Shown piece by piece: positions 52,207 to 63,100 of a stretch of 64,000 bases of DNA (its first letter is position 1; the number at the start of each line of letters is the position of its first letter). The stretch covers positions 124,001-188,000 of the forward strand of contig NZ_FOFB01000011.1 in the NCBI RefSeq assembly GCF_900110645.1, read 5' to 3'. This DNA comes from Neolewinella agarilytica. GTDB taxonomy: Bacteria; Bacteroidota; Bacteroidia; Chitinophagales; Saprospiraceae. Position numbers and translations under genes: made by a program. The notes beneath the pieces were generated by a model. It did no database searches. It had not been told where the DNA came from and was given only the letters and a program-made list of their open reading frames with translations.

Positions 52207-52998
52207 ATGAAACCTCTTTATTACGCGATCACATTGATTTTTCTTGCTTTTGGGGCTTCTGCGTGTGAGAAGCCAATCGATAGTGAGAGAAGTAACGACC
52301 TCATTGTTCGTGATATAGATTTTTACCAGTCTGCATTTCTGGGAGCGCATGATGGCATGGTTCAGATACGGCACGATCAGGGAGGAACCGGCAGAGATGG
52401 AATGCCCTCTGAAACATACTTTATGCGAATCGTCGGAGGTGAATCCAGTATTCTCAACCCTCCGTCCCGGATTGTCTTAAATGAAGCCTGGGGAATTCCA
52501 CTTCAGCAGGACTTTAATGTGATTAAGGATGAATCTGGGATTGCTGATTTATTTGGCCATACTCTCTCTTTGCGGATAGAAGAAGATGGTGTCGATTCCT
52601 TAAAATCCATTACAACTCCAGTAGACTTAGGCGCTATACCTAAAGTACTGAAGAGTAACCTGAGCCAACTTCCACAAAACCAATTATTGGAAAGAACCGT
52701 CAGTTGGAATATTGATGATACGAATAAGAACGGCGTTTTTATCGTGGTAGATTACAGCCCGTTGATTAACGAGGAGAACATCGTCGCTGTACATCCGGAG
52801 AGATGTAGTGATTATCTCCAAATCCCGGATGGGCGGGAAAGCTATACCTTTTCAGCCTCAGATTTTCCCTGCGTTCCGGCAAACGCGATTGTGAGCGTTA
52901 CCCTCATAAGGGGAGTGGCGAAAGAGCTTGTAAATGCTGCTGGCCGTGATGTTTTCCTGGCCTATTCTACTAATAGCGGGTTGTTTGAGTTTCAGTAA
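52207..52998 (+). CDS. Lipoprotein of unknown function
   Basis: This 263-residue protein has signal peptide LIFLAFGASACEK (lipid Cys20). The mature part has no family I recognise; it is beta-rich with QIRHDQGGTGRDGMPSETYF, NQLLERTVSWNIDDTNKNGV and SDFPCVPANAIVSVTLIRGV. Two Cys (in ERCSDYLQ and DFPCVPAN) could form a disulfide. It is a single gene followed by a hairpin. Confidence 0.65.
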   Translation: MKPLYYAITLIFLAFGASACEKPIDSERSNDLIVRDIDFYQSAFLGAHDGMVQIRHDQGGTGRDGMPSETYFMRIVGGESSILNPPSRIVLNEAWGIPLQQDFNVIKDESGIADLFGHTLSLRIEEDGVDSLKSITTPVDLGAIPKVLKSNLSQLPQNQLLERTVSWNIDDTNKNGVFIVVDYSPLINEENIVAVHPERCSDYLQIPDGRESYTFSASDFPCVPANAIVSVTLIRGVAKELVNAAGRDVFLAYSTNSGLFEFQ

Positions 52999-53072
52999 AC
53001 CTGAAGGACTTAGCATTTTGGGGCTAACGGCTAATTATATGTGAGTTACGAGCAAAACCGTTGAAGGTTAAG

Positions 53073-53099
53073 CCCCTCGGTGCGCACCGAAGGGTCTTT
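53073..53099 (+). terminator. Hairpin terminator candidate
   Basis: CCCCTCGG-TGCGCA-CCGAAGGG has one mismatch in the stem around a 14-bp palindrome TCGGTGCGCACCGA, and is followed by TCTTTAG. It lies 75 bp after the lipoprotein stop, between convergent genes. Confidence 0.5.
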
Positions 53100-53121
53100 A
53101 GCCCGTAATTCGCATTAATCT

Positions 53122-53889
53122 TTACTGATACAAATTCAAGCGCCGCATTACCTCCTGCTTTGTCTCCCGGCTTATCGGTACTTCATGATCGGCTACCCCG
53201 ACGAAGTTGCCCCCGATTCGATTAACCCTCTGCAGGTTTACGGCGTATGACCGGTGCGTCTGTATGAAATAGTCTGACGGTAGTTGGCCCATAAAGTCCT
53301 TCAGTGTGGAGCGGAGCACATACTTTCTTCCCTCCCCGACATTTAACTCCAGGTAATTACGGAAAGACTGGATATACTGAATGTTGGAAATAGAAACCCG
53401 CCGAAAAACCAAATCGTCTTTGACGAAAATACTATCGTCGATCAGTAGTTGTTTTGGCGACTCTACCGGGCTGGGCGACTGATTGGGCAAGGGGACCGGT
53501 AAATTTTTCGTGGCACTAAAAGTGTTCACGGCCAGTTCAATGGCCGCGTGGAGGTCTTGCTCCACGAAGGGTTTGACGAGGTAGCTGCCGGGCTGAGTCC
53601 GGGCGGCATCGGCAATGGTTTGTTTGTCACCGAAAGCGGTAAGAAAAATGAAGGGAATGTGGTAACGTTCTTTAATCTGTTCTGCCAGCCAGATGCCGGA
53701 TCGGGCACCCTTGATGTTGATATCGAGAATAGCGAGGTCGGTTTGCCCTTCGTCCAATACCCGCAACGCTTCATCGGCGCGCATCGCGTCTCCGGCAATG
53801 GCGTAGCCCATGCCCGTCAGGGAATCCCGCAGGGCGTCCATGGTGATGAATTCGTCTTCTACGATGAGAATACGTACTTGATCTGCCAT
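53122..53889 (-). CDS. LytTR family response regulator
   Basis: This is a 255-residue two-component regulator. The REC domain has acidic EDE at residues 11-13, the phospho-acceptor Asp56 in LAILDINIKG, TAFG and LVKPF (Lys near 106). The LytTR DNA-binding domain covers about 155-250 (VSISNIQYIQSFRNYLELNV, QTHRSYAVNLQRVNRIGGNF). The start is ATG 53889 (MADQVRILIV); the frame upstream runs into the kinase gene. It begins 2 bp after the kinase stop, so both are cotranscribed and work as a pair. Confidence 0.92.
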   Translation of the reverse strand: MADQVRILIVEDEFITMDALRDSLTGMGYAIAGDAMRADEALRVLDEGQTDLAILDINIKGARSGIWLAEQIKERYHIPFIFLTAFGDKQTIADAARTQPGSYLVKPFVEQDLHAAIELAVNTFSATKNLPVPLPNQSPSPVESPKQLLIDDSIFVKDDLVFRRVSISNIQYIQSFRNYLELNVGEGRKYVLRSTLKDFMGQLPSDYFIQTHRSYAVNLQRVNRIGGNFVGVADHEVPISRETKQEVMRRLNLYQ

Positions 53890-53891
53890 AG

Positions 53892-56063
53892 TTAAAATTC
53901 GATTTGTACGGTAGTTCCCCGCTCTGGTTTCATCCATTTGATGCTGCCTTCCAGCTGGCGGACGAGGCCCTTAACCAGGTTGTGACCAAGAGATTTACTA
54001 CTGCGGGCAGCGTGGTCAGCAGGGAGGCCCACGCCGTTGTCGTTTACTTCCAGCTCAAAGCGATCGGCTACCCGCTGAAAGACCACCTGAATCTGACCAT
54101 TGCTGCCGTTAGGGAAGGCATATTTGTAAGCATTTGTCAATAGCTCATTGAGAATTAGCCCGACGGGGATGGCCGTGTCGAGATCCAGGTATTCATCTGC
54201 GACAACCAGATCGAGCTTTATGTCCTTCCCGGGTTTGCTGTGGCTCCTGCTGATGTTTGTGCCGAGGTCTTCCAGGTAAGAACGGATGTTAACCCCACTA
54301 AGCTGTTCAGACTGGTACAGGTTCTCATGAATGAGGGCCATGGACTGGATGCGTTCCTGCCCTTCTTTGGCTAACTTCTGGGCGTCGCTGTCGTTGGCCA
54401 GCCGGCCTTGCTTTTGCAGTAAGCTGGAGATGATCTGGAGGTTGTTTTTTACCCGGTGATGGATTTCGCGGAGGAGGACTTCCTTTTCGGATAAAGACTG
54501 ATCTACCAGCGCCTTTTGGTTAGCTAGTTTTTGCCCGTCACGACGGCTTCGGTAAAACGAATAGCCAATGACGGCGAGCAGAAGAGCCAGTGCTCCCAGC
54601 AAGATAGAGTAGAAGCGCCGATCTGATGCCGCATCTTGTTCCGCCAGAATTGTCTGTTGTTCCGCACGCTGGCGAGCCAGTTTGTTTTCGGTTACGCCCA
54701 ATTCAAAGGCGGCTTTGCTCGAGGCATTACTCCGGGCAACACTGGTCTCATTATTACTCCAGTAAAGCAAATGTTGATAAAGCTCAACCTCTAATTCAGG
54801 GTCAATACCATCGCCGAGCGTTTCTTTATAGGCCTCTACCACTTCTGTCCCCAGGTCGCTTGGGTACCAACGGGTCACTTTTATTTTTTCAAATGTTTTA
54901 GCCAGTAAGGGGCGGGCTTTGTCATCCTGATTGATGTGATGATAATAGAGCCCCGCCTGAGCATTTGCTGAGCTCAGTCCTTCGTACCCCTCATCTTTGT
55001 TAGCCAGTTCCATGCCCGCTAGTAATTGCTCGAAATTTTCCTGACAAAGCGTGTCGGTACTCTTCCGGCATAATTCGAGTCGTTGTGCTAAGTCATAGAG
55101 ATCTTTAGTCGCCTCCAAACGCTCCATCGGGCTTTGCGATCCTTTTTCTTCTGCCAAAGAATCGAGAAGGGTTAGGGCAACGTCATATTTTTTCAGTTTA
55201 CTGTATGTCTGTACCAGACTATTGGACACAACATTGCCATAATCACTGTAAGCCTCTTCCATTTCACCCAGGTTGTCTTGAGCAAGATGGAGTAACTCTG
55301 CTCCCTTTTCATAGTCTCCGGTAAATTGTTGGAAAAAGTCGGCGAGCATCATGTACAACCGGGCTTTAGCGTGATGGCCCCCTTCCATTTCTTCTGCGGT
55401 CCGTAAAGAATTACGGATGATTTCCCGTCCCCGCTCACTATCCCCAACGGTGAAATTATCCAGAATCATGTAGAGTGAAAGCACTACGCGTTGAGAATCC
55501 GTTAGCCCGGGTTCCTGATAAAGATCTTCAGCAATTGGCCCCTTGAGGGAAAAAGGGAAAGAGTCCCGATTACACTGAAAGTACATGGCTGCATGCAGCC
55601 CGAGGCGCAATTCAAGGTTCTCAGGAGAGCCATCGGTGCCCAGGCTATCCTGAATGACTTTGTATAAGGGGGGGATTTTACGACGATTTTCAACTGACAA
55701 GTTTGGGCAGGCCAGTGCCTTCATGTGAAGTTCCGTAATTCTTACCCGGGCAGGATAGGGGTCCCCCAATTTAGCACCCAATTTCCCTAAGTCTTGTAAG
55801 TAAGGCCGTATCGGACGCGTCGGGTCATAGTCCGGATAAACACTGTTGGTGCCAGAACGCGCATCATTCGCCATCAAACGAATAAGTTGAGCTAGCGCAT
55901 TGAAATGCCGGTCGTCCTGAGAATCGGCTTCTACCCGGCGAAGCAGTTCTTCTTTAGATAGGTTCAGGTTGGGAATCTGTGCCCCCAGTTCAGAAGTGAA
56001 CAGGAGACCAAAACATAGGACAGGAAGGGAAAGGAAACGGGAAAACCGATTGAAAAAACACAT
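53892..56063 (-). CDS. TPR-containing sensor histidine kinase (HisKA_2)
   Basis: This sensor kinase has about 723 residues from ATG 56063 (MCFFNRFSRFLSLPVLCFGL, giving a signal peptide); an ATG at 56117 is also in frame. The periplasmic part is made of TPR-like helices (EMEGGHHAKARLYMMLADFF, QTYSKLKKYDVALTLLDSL). Next come one span (FYSILLGALALLLAVIGYSF), a coiled linker and the phospho-acceptor block LLREIHHRVKNNLQIISSLL of the HisKA_2/HWE-like class. The ATPase domain (NELLTNAYKYAFPNG, NDNGVGLP) is last. The response regulator follows 2 bp later. A TTGTTCTGAA motif lies in the divergent promoter region at 56181. Confidence 0.92.
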   Translation of the reverse strand: MCFFNRFSRFLSLPVLCFGLLFTSELGAQIPNLNLSKEELLRRVEADSQDDRHFNALAQLIRLMANDARSGTNSVYPDYDPTRPIRPYLQDLGKLGAKLGDPYPARVRITELHMKALACPNLSVENRRKIPPLYKVIQDSLGTDGSPENLELRLGLHAAMYFQCNRDSFPFSLKGPIAEDLYQEPGLTDSQRVVLSLYMILDNFTVGDSERGREIIRNSLRTAEEMEGGHHAKARLYMMLADFFQQFTGDYEKGAELLHLAQDNLGEMEEAYSDYGNVVSNSLVQTYSKLKKYDVALTLLDSLAEEKGSQSPMERLEATKDLYDLAQRLELCRKSTDTLCQENFEQLLAGMELANKDEGYEGLSSANAQAGLYYHHINQDDKARPLLAKTFEKIKVTRWYPSDLGTEVVEAYKETLGDGIDPELEVELYQHLLYWSNNETSVARSNASSKAAFELGVTENKLARQRAEQQTILAEQDAASDRRFYSILLGALALLLAVIGYSFYRSRRDGQKLANQKALVDQSLSEKEVLLREIHHRVKNNLQIISSLLQKQGRLANDSDAQKLAKEGQERIQSMALIHENLYQSEQLSGVNIRSYLEDLGTNISRSHSKPGKDIKLDLVVADEYLDLDTAIPVGLILNELLTNAYKYAFPNGSNGQIQVVFQRVADRFELEVNDNGVGLPADHAARSSKSLGHNLVKGLVRQLEGSIKWMKPERGTTVQIEF

Positions 56064-56180
56064 GAAGTAGGCGGTTAGGCTCCCAATATATACTAATTCT
56101 ATCAGGAAAATGGCCACTTATCCCTTGTCACCTACGGTTCGTCCCTGATTTTCGATGTCGAGACATGCTTTAGCGCATTT

Positions 56181-56191
56181 TTGTTCTGAAC
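56181..56191. promoter_or_regulatory. Candidate operator GTTCTGAAC between divergent kinase and LytTR genes
   Basis: TTGTTCTGAAC is the exact reverse complement of the TTCAGAACAA sites upstream of the giant adhesin at 56840 and (partly) 56862. It lies between the kinase start and the LytTR start, so it may serve autoregulation. This is inference from motif recurrence. Confidence 0.35.
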
Positions 56192-56244
56192 GACATAGTA
56201 AATGTCCGGAAAGTAAGTACCGCCGCCCAGCAAAATGCACAAAA

Positions 56245-56670
56245 ATGAATAGGAATCTAATAGCTTCGACTTTTCCAAAGACTTCTCACAAGTCATTGGC
56301 ACCTCTCGCAAAGAACGACAGGAACTCAAATGACCCCTTCGATAAAGAGGGCCAGTCCATCTGGGTTGAAAAAGGTAAGGTACGTGTCCGTATCCCCGTT
56401 CGCAACATCCTTTACGTAAAGGCCGAACACGTTTACTGCCGGCTCTTTTTCCCGAATGATCAAAGGGTGTTGAAACGCATCAGCCTGGATCGCCTGACAT
56501 CCGAATTGCCATCCGGTAAATTCCTCCGGGTGCACCGAAGCTATTTAGTGAATGTCGATTATGTAGAGCACTTCAATGCTTCAAAAATTCTGATTGGTAA
56601 AACTGTAATTCCAATAGGCCGCACCTGGCGAAAGGAAGCTGTCAGCAGGTTACGACAACTCATCCAATAG
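56245..56670 (+). CDS. Stand-alone LytTR DNA-binding protein
   Basis: This 141-residue protein is a single LytTR domain with no receiver. It has SIWVEKGKVRVRIPVRNILY, YVKAEHVYCRLFFPNDQRVL, RLTSELPSGKFLRVHRSYLV and KILIGKTVIPIGRTWRKEAV, all family blocks. The N-terminal 45 residues are Ser/Asn-rich and look unstructured. ATG 56245 is preferred because ATG 56155 would place the GTTCTGAAC motif inside the gene. It is divergent from the kinase gene and upstream of the giant adhesin gene, so it is a candidate direct regulator of both. Confidence 0.85.
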   Translation: MNRNLIASTFPKTSHKSLAPLAKNDRNSNDPFDKEGQSIWVEKGKVRVRIPVRNILYVKAEHVYCRLFFPNDQRVLKRISLDRLTSELPSGKFLRVHRSYLVNVDYVEHFNASKILIGKTVIPIGRTWRKEAVSRLRQLIQ

Positions 56671-57140
56671 CGTGGTCACCAGTAGAGACGTAGCTGGTCA
56701 GATTATTGCTTGTACTGCACTGTGGCGAGCCCGCAGGTGCAATGATGACCATCAGAAGCAGTGAAAACCTGGTATTGCTCATGGGCTTTTAAAGTGGTTC
56801 TACGACTGTAAAGCATTGTTTTAGAACAAGAATTTACCATTCAGAACAAAGGAATGTGTTGTTCAGAACATTTGGCTGAAAAAAAAAGAAGAGACTGCTG
56901 TCTCCCTATACATTTGAATCATCTTCAAAAGATAACACACGCTAAACAAACAGGAACAAACTACTACTTACAACTTGATATACTCCTTCAGATGACAACT
57001 TAAAGGAGTAAGGTTTACAACCTGACGCACGATAAAAAATACACCTCATCATGGTGGAATGAGCTCATGGGCTCAACGGACATCCCTATGTCAATTCATC
57101 GATTTGGTCTTTCTCTTCTCATCAAAACACGCTTATTCCA
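56671..57140. promoter_or_regulatory. Adhesin upstream region: LR-A, phased AGAACA repeats, -7 box, hairpin
   Basis: This holds an LR-A copy (GGCGAGCCCGCAGGTGCAAT at 56724-56743). Three AGAACA repeats begin at 56823, 56843 and 56865, 20 and 22 bp apart. A perfect -7 box TACATTTG lies at 56909-56916 with no TTG at the usual -33 spacing. An 8-bp inverted repeat TACTCCTT/AAGGAGTA lies at 56981-57010. LytTR proteins usually bind two sites about two helical turns apart, so the phased repeats fit activation by the neighbouring LytTR protein. This is inference. Confidence 0.45.
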
Positions 57141-60100
57141 ATGCTCTGCTTCAATCCTCTTTCTCCCCCTCAATGGCGTGCCGCTTTACTGGCTGTCTTA
57201 ATATTTGGAGTTTTCTTTCCATTAACGGCACAGACGACATACACGGTCAACAACACCAGTGCAGATGTGGCTACGGTTAACTCTCTTCCCTGGGCAATCG
57301 CTCAGGCAAACCTGGATGCTGCCGCCGATGTGATTAATATCACTGCTACGGGAACGATGACCTCTACGGCTACATTGATCATCACCGAGCCGGTATCCAT
57401 CAACGGTACTTCAACGGGAGGTGTACCAAACTTCATCCTTAGTGGAACGGTGGGGCTTTTAAGAACTGTCGGAACCAAGACGGGGCTAACCATCACTAAC
57501 CTTGGATTTCTTGGAGCAGCTGGTAATTTTGGCAACAACCTGGCGATTGACGTTGATAACTGGACAGACGTTGAAATCTCCAATTGTAAGTTCGAGCTAA
57601 TTCGCAGAACCGCCATCGAAGTAACCAGTGGTAGCGACGTGACGATCACGAACAATGAATTTATCGATTGTGGTGGCGCGGCCGGTGGCTATATTGTTAA
57701 CCTTGCAAGTATGACCGATGTTGCAGGCGACCGCCTGACGATGGCAGGCAATACGTTCTCCGGCGGTGCAAATGCCGTATTCCTTGCTGGAATGGACGGC
57801 CTTGCAATTGCAAATGCCGGATCGACTGAAGTGCTTTTACCGGACAACGACGGCAGAAAAACCGTGGGAGGAACGAACCTTCGCCTTCAGAACTGTCCCG
57901 ACGCAAGTCTTGCCAATGTTGACTTAAGCTTTGATAATGGTGCCAGCGGTATCACCGGAACCGGGCTCAGCACCCTTAATTGCGCCAATTTGACGGTAAA
58001 CAACCTGACGATTGACCGCCGTAATAATGGTATTCAAGTAGACAACTCCGAAACGGTAAGTGTCACCAATAATACACTGACTAACGTCAATACGATTGGT
58101 GTAGGGGTTACTGGTGGAAGCAGTGCTACGGTTACGGGCAATAGCTTTACCAGCTGCGGAGGAGGCGCTGGTAGATATAATCTCGAACTGAATAGCATCT
58201 CAGCGGTAGGTGGCTCTCGGGTAACAGTGAGCGGAAATACTTTCTCCGGTGGATCAAACGCTGTTTCGATTATTGGAATGGACGGGGTTACGGTCGCAAA
58301 CACCGGGTCTCCTGAAGTGCTTTTATCGGACACTGATGGCAGAAAAACCGTAGGCGGAACCAACCTTCGCTTTCAGAACTGTGCCGACGTAAGTCTTGCC
58401 AATTTTGACTTAGGCTTTGATAATGGTGCCAGCAGTATCAACGGAACCGGGCTCAGTACCCTTAATTGTGCTAATTTAGTGGTAGACAATCTGACGATTG
58501 ACCGCCGTGGTAATGGTCTTCTAGTAGACAACTCCGAAACGGTAAGTGTCATCAATAATACGCTGACTAACGTCAATACGATTGGTATAAGAGTCAATGG
58601 TGGAAGCAGTGCTACGGTTACGGGCAACAGTTTTACCAGTTGCGGAGGAGCGGGTGGTAGATATAATCTCGAGCTGTTTAACATCTCAGACGTAGGTGGC
58701 TCCCGGTTAATGGCGAGCGGAAACACGTTCTCCGGCGGTGGTAATGCCGTATGGATTTCAGGAATGGACGGGGTTACGGTCGCAAACACAGGGTCCCCTG
58801 AAGTGCTTTTACCAGACAGCGATGGCAGAAAAACCGTAGGAGGAACGAACCTTTACCTTCAAAACTGCCCTAACGTAAGTCTTGCCAATTTTGACTTAGG
58901 CTTTGATAATGGTGCCAGCGGTATCACCGGAACCGGGCTCTACGCCAGCGGCTGTGCTAATTTAATGGTAGACAATCTGACGATTGACCGCCGTAGTAAT
59001 GGTCTTCAAGTAGACAACTCCGAAACCGTAAGCGTCACCAATAATACGCTGACTAACGTCAGTAGGACTGGTATAAGAGTTAATGGTGGAAGCAGTGCTA
59101 CGGTTACGGGCAATAGCTTTACCAGTTGCGGAGGAGCCGGTAGTAGATATAATCTCGAGCTGAATAACATCTCAGACGTAGGTGGCTCCCGGTTAACGGC
59201 GAGCGGAAATACATTCTCCGGCGGAGGAAATGCCGTATGGATTGCAGCAATGGACGGGGTTACGATCGCAAACACCGGGTCTCCTGAAGTGCTTTTACCA
59301 GACAACGATGGCAGAAAAACCGTAGGAGGAACGAACCTTTACCTTCAAAACTGCCCTAACGTAAGTCTTGCCGATTTTGACTTAAGCTTCGATAATGGTG
59401 CCAGCGGTATCAACGGAATCGGACTCAACGCCAGTGGCTGTGCCAATTTAATGGTAGACAATCTGACGGTTGATCGCCGGTCTGTTGGTGTTCAGGTTTA
59501 CAACTCCGCAACAGGAAGCGTCACGAATAGCAATATTAGTAATGCAAACTTTACCGCCATTCGCGTATCGGACGGTAGCAACGTAACGGTTACCGGTAAC
59601 ACCATTGGCACCTCCGGAGGTGCTGGTAGCCGCTACGCGCTGGAGCTACTAAGCATTTCGGCTGATGGCGGCCCACGGATGAACGTCAGCGGGAACACCT
59701 TCGCTGGTGGTGCAAACGCCGTTTGGATTCATAATATGGATGGAGTGACCGTTAAGAATGTCGCGCCCGCAGAGGTCATACTCGCGGACGACGACGGTCG
59801 TGCTTCCGTTGCTGGGACCAACTTAAAGGTTCAAAGTAGCCCCAATACTACGCTAACCGACCTCGATCTATCTTACAGTGGAACAGGGCCTAGCGGCACT
59901 GGCTTGTTCGGGGCGAGCACCGCCAACCTTTCCGTAAGTGGCGCAACGATTACTGATCGCTTGATTGGAGTGCAGCTGGATAACTGTGTGAACTCTTCAG
60001 TAATGGACAACACCCTTACGAACAACACAATTAAAGGCATTTTCATTAGAAGCGGCGAAAACGCTACCGTAACCGGCAATGCCCTGACGAACTGTGGCGG

Positions 60101-63100
60101 TGGCTTCAATAACGGTTCCCTGCATTTTGAGAGCGTTGCAGCCGATGTTGAAAACATGCGATTAGAGGCTTCCGGCAATAGCTTTACGGACTGTAATGGA
60201 GGGGTATACGTGAACAATATGCCTGGGATTATCGTATCGGATGGCTCGGTTGCGGGTACGGAAATTACCCTCACTGAGGCTGACCAGATCGGACCCTTCG
60301 GCGCATTTGCCGTTGAACTTAACACCTCAGAGAACGGCCGGGTCGAAGGCCTTACTCTGAAAGCTCCGGATGAGAATGTTGGTAACCTTCAGGGGATCAG
60401 GGCATTAGGTTGTAGTGGTGTGGTTGTTACTGGGAACAGTGTTCGAGGCCGAACCTATGCCATATCTGTTCTTCAGGGTGCTGCGATCACCAGCAGCCCA
60501 ACGGTAAGCGGTAACTTGATCGAAGCAAATAACATCGGTCTGTATGTCGATCTGAAGTCAACCGATGTTGCCGCTAATGCTACGGGCAACAACTTTGTTT
60601 GTAATATCACGGGCATACAAGCCCGGCAAGATGCAAACGTTGATGCCAGCGGTAACTTCTGGGGAGACGCCGGTGGCTCCGCTACCGACAGCGGTAATGG
60701 CGATACCTATCAGGTGTTGAACAACGCTGTGATTAACAATACCAACACCTTCAGTCCCACACCCGTTGCTGGTGTTGCTACGCTTACGATAGCACAGATC
60801 GCCGCTACGGGTAATGCTGCGGCCATCACCGATGGTCAGACGGCTACCGCTGTTGCGGATCATACCGACTTTGGTGATGTTTTGACCGGTGAGTCACTGA
60901 CCCGCACCTTCACCATCAGCAATGCCGGAACGGATGAGCTTATCCTTAGCGACATCACCATTACCGGTGATGCGGCCTTCACCATTGGGGCTGGTGCCCC
61001 AACTACCGTAGCTGGTGGCGGCACGGCTACCTTCGACGTGGTGTATGCGCCTACCGTTGCCGGTGCCGCTACGGCCACTACGGTGACCGTAGCGCACGAT
61101 GCTTGCCAGGACGACGACGGAGAGTTTTCCTTTGCTGTCGGTGGCTTAGCAATAGCAAGTTGTGACATCACTATCACCTCCGCCACCCCAACCGCTGAAG
61201 GTTGCCCAGGTGCAGATGATGGCTCCATCACCGTCAATGCTACCTGTACTACCTGCACCGGCGGAATCGTTTATACCATCTCTCCAGCTGTAGGTACACT
61301 GAATGCTAACGTATTCAGCGACCTTCCCGACGGTACTTACACCGTTACGGCTACGGATGCCAGTGACGGTAGCTGTACGGTCAGTGAAACAGGTGTTATG
61401 GTTGCTGCGGGTATGGATACCGAAGCACCGACTTTCACCTGCCCCACTACGGCAGAAATTACTCTCGACCTTTGCGGAGAGACGACGATCTCACCAGTAG
61501 ATCTCGGTCTGATTGTTGCTGATAACTGCGTTGCAGATCCAACTACCACGCTAAGCCCATCCACCTTAACGGGGGCAGGTACAACGAACGTAACGGTTAC
61601 AGTATCTGATGGGACGAATACTGATAACAGCTGTGTCGTTGCCGTTACTACAGTGGAAAACCCGGAAGCTTTCACCATCACGACTCAGGCAGATGACCTC
61701 GGTAATCAATGCCCTGGCGCTGCTGTCATTATTTCAGCAGCAACACTACTTGGCAACGATAATGCCTCCGATGGGCGGAACATCGAAGTCCAGGACCTGA
61801 CGTTGGTTGATCCCACACAGGGGTCAGTTGTCAATAATGGTGATGGTACTTTTACTTTTACACCTGCTACAAATTTCTCTGGCGCAGTTGCATTTGAGTA
61901 CCTGGTGACAGCTGAAGGAGATGACCTCTTCTTTAATGAAAATGGCCATTACTATGAATTTGTAACTGCCCCGGATATTACCTGGACCGATGCTAAAACA
62001 GCTGCAGAAGAGAGGAGCCTATTCGGACAACAAGGGTACCTGGTTACGATCACTTCTCAGGCAGAACAGGACTTTGTTCTAACCAAACTACGAGGCCAGG
62101 GCTGGATGGGCGCTACGGATTTAGAGGTGCCGAATACCTGGAAATGGGTTACTGGCCCGGAAGCAGGTACTGCTTTTTGGCAAGGTTTGGCAAATGGTAG
62201 TCCTGTTAATGGCGCTTACACCAATTGGCAAGTAAATGAACCGAATAATTTCCCCCATGCTAACGGAGAGAGCTACGCTCACTTTCGGACCAATGGGCAA
62301 TGGAACGATTATCCTGAAGATCGCACAGGTACAAATGAGATTCAAGGCTATGTAGTAGAGTACGGTGGTAGTATTGGCTGTACGCCGAATTTTACAGCAG
62401 TGGGCAGTATAACACTTACGCTTACTGACACCGAAGCGCCTGAAATTACCTGCCCCGAAGCGATCGACGTAATCGCCACCAGCGCCTCCGGCGCTGAGGT
62501 GACCTTCGCTGACGCAACGGCTACGGACAACTGCTCCGCTACGGTCAGCCAGACGGCTGGTCCTGCCAGCGGTTCGACCTTCCCGATGGGTGTAACTACG
62601 GTAACTTTCGAAGCCGAAGATCCGAGCGAGAACACGGTTAGCTGTTCCTTTGATATTACCGTTAGCGGTGTAGCACCAGACATCAGCTGCCCTGATAACA
62701 TCACCGTCAGCAATGATGCAGGAGATTGCAGTGCGATTGTGAGTTTTGCGGCCACCGAAACAGCTGGTATCCCCGCCAGCACGATCACTTACAGCCAGAA
62801 CCCTGGTACCAGCTTCCCGGTTGGAATGACGACGGTAACGGCTACAGCTACGAATGCTATTGGTTCTGATGACTGTACGTTCACCGTTACGGTGGAGGAT
62901 ACGGAGGCGCCGACCTTCATCTGTCCCACTACGGCAGAAATTACTCTCGACCTTTGCGGAGAGACGACGATCTCACCAGTAGATCTCGGTCTGATTGTTA
63001 CCGATAACTGTGGCTTGATCCCTACCATCGCCTTGAGCCAAACGGATTTAGTTGGTGTAGGTACGACCAATGTAACCGTGACCGTATCAGATGGGACGAA

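Noticed and set aside
7488-56744. LR-A as integron attC sites
   Set aside because: No RYYYAAC/GTTRRRY boxes, no integrase gene, and copies inside reading frames.
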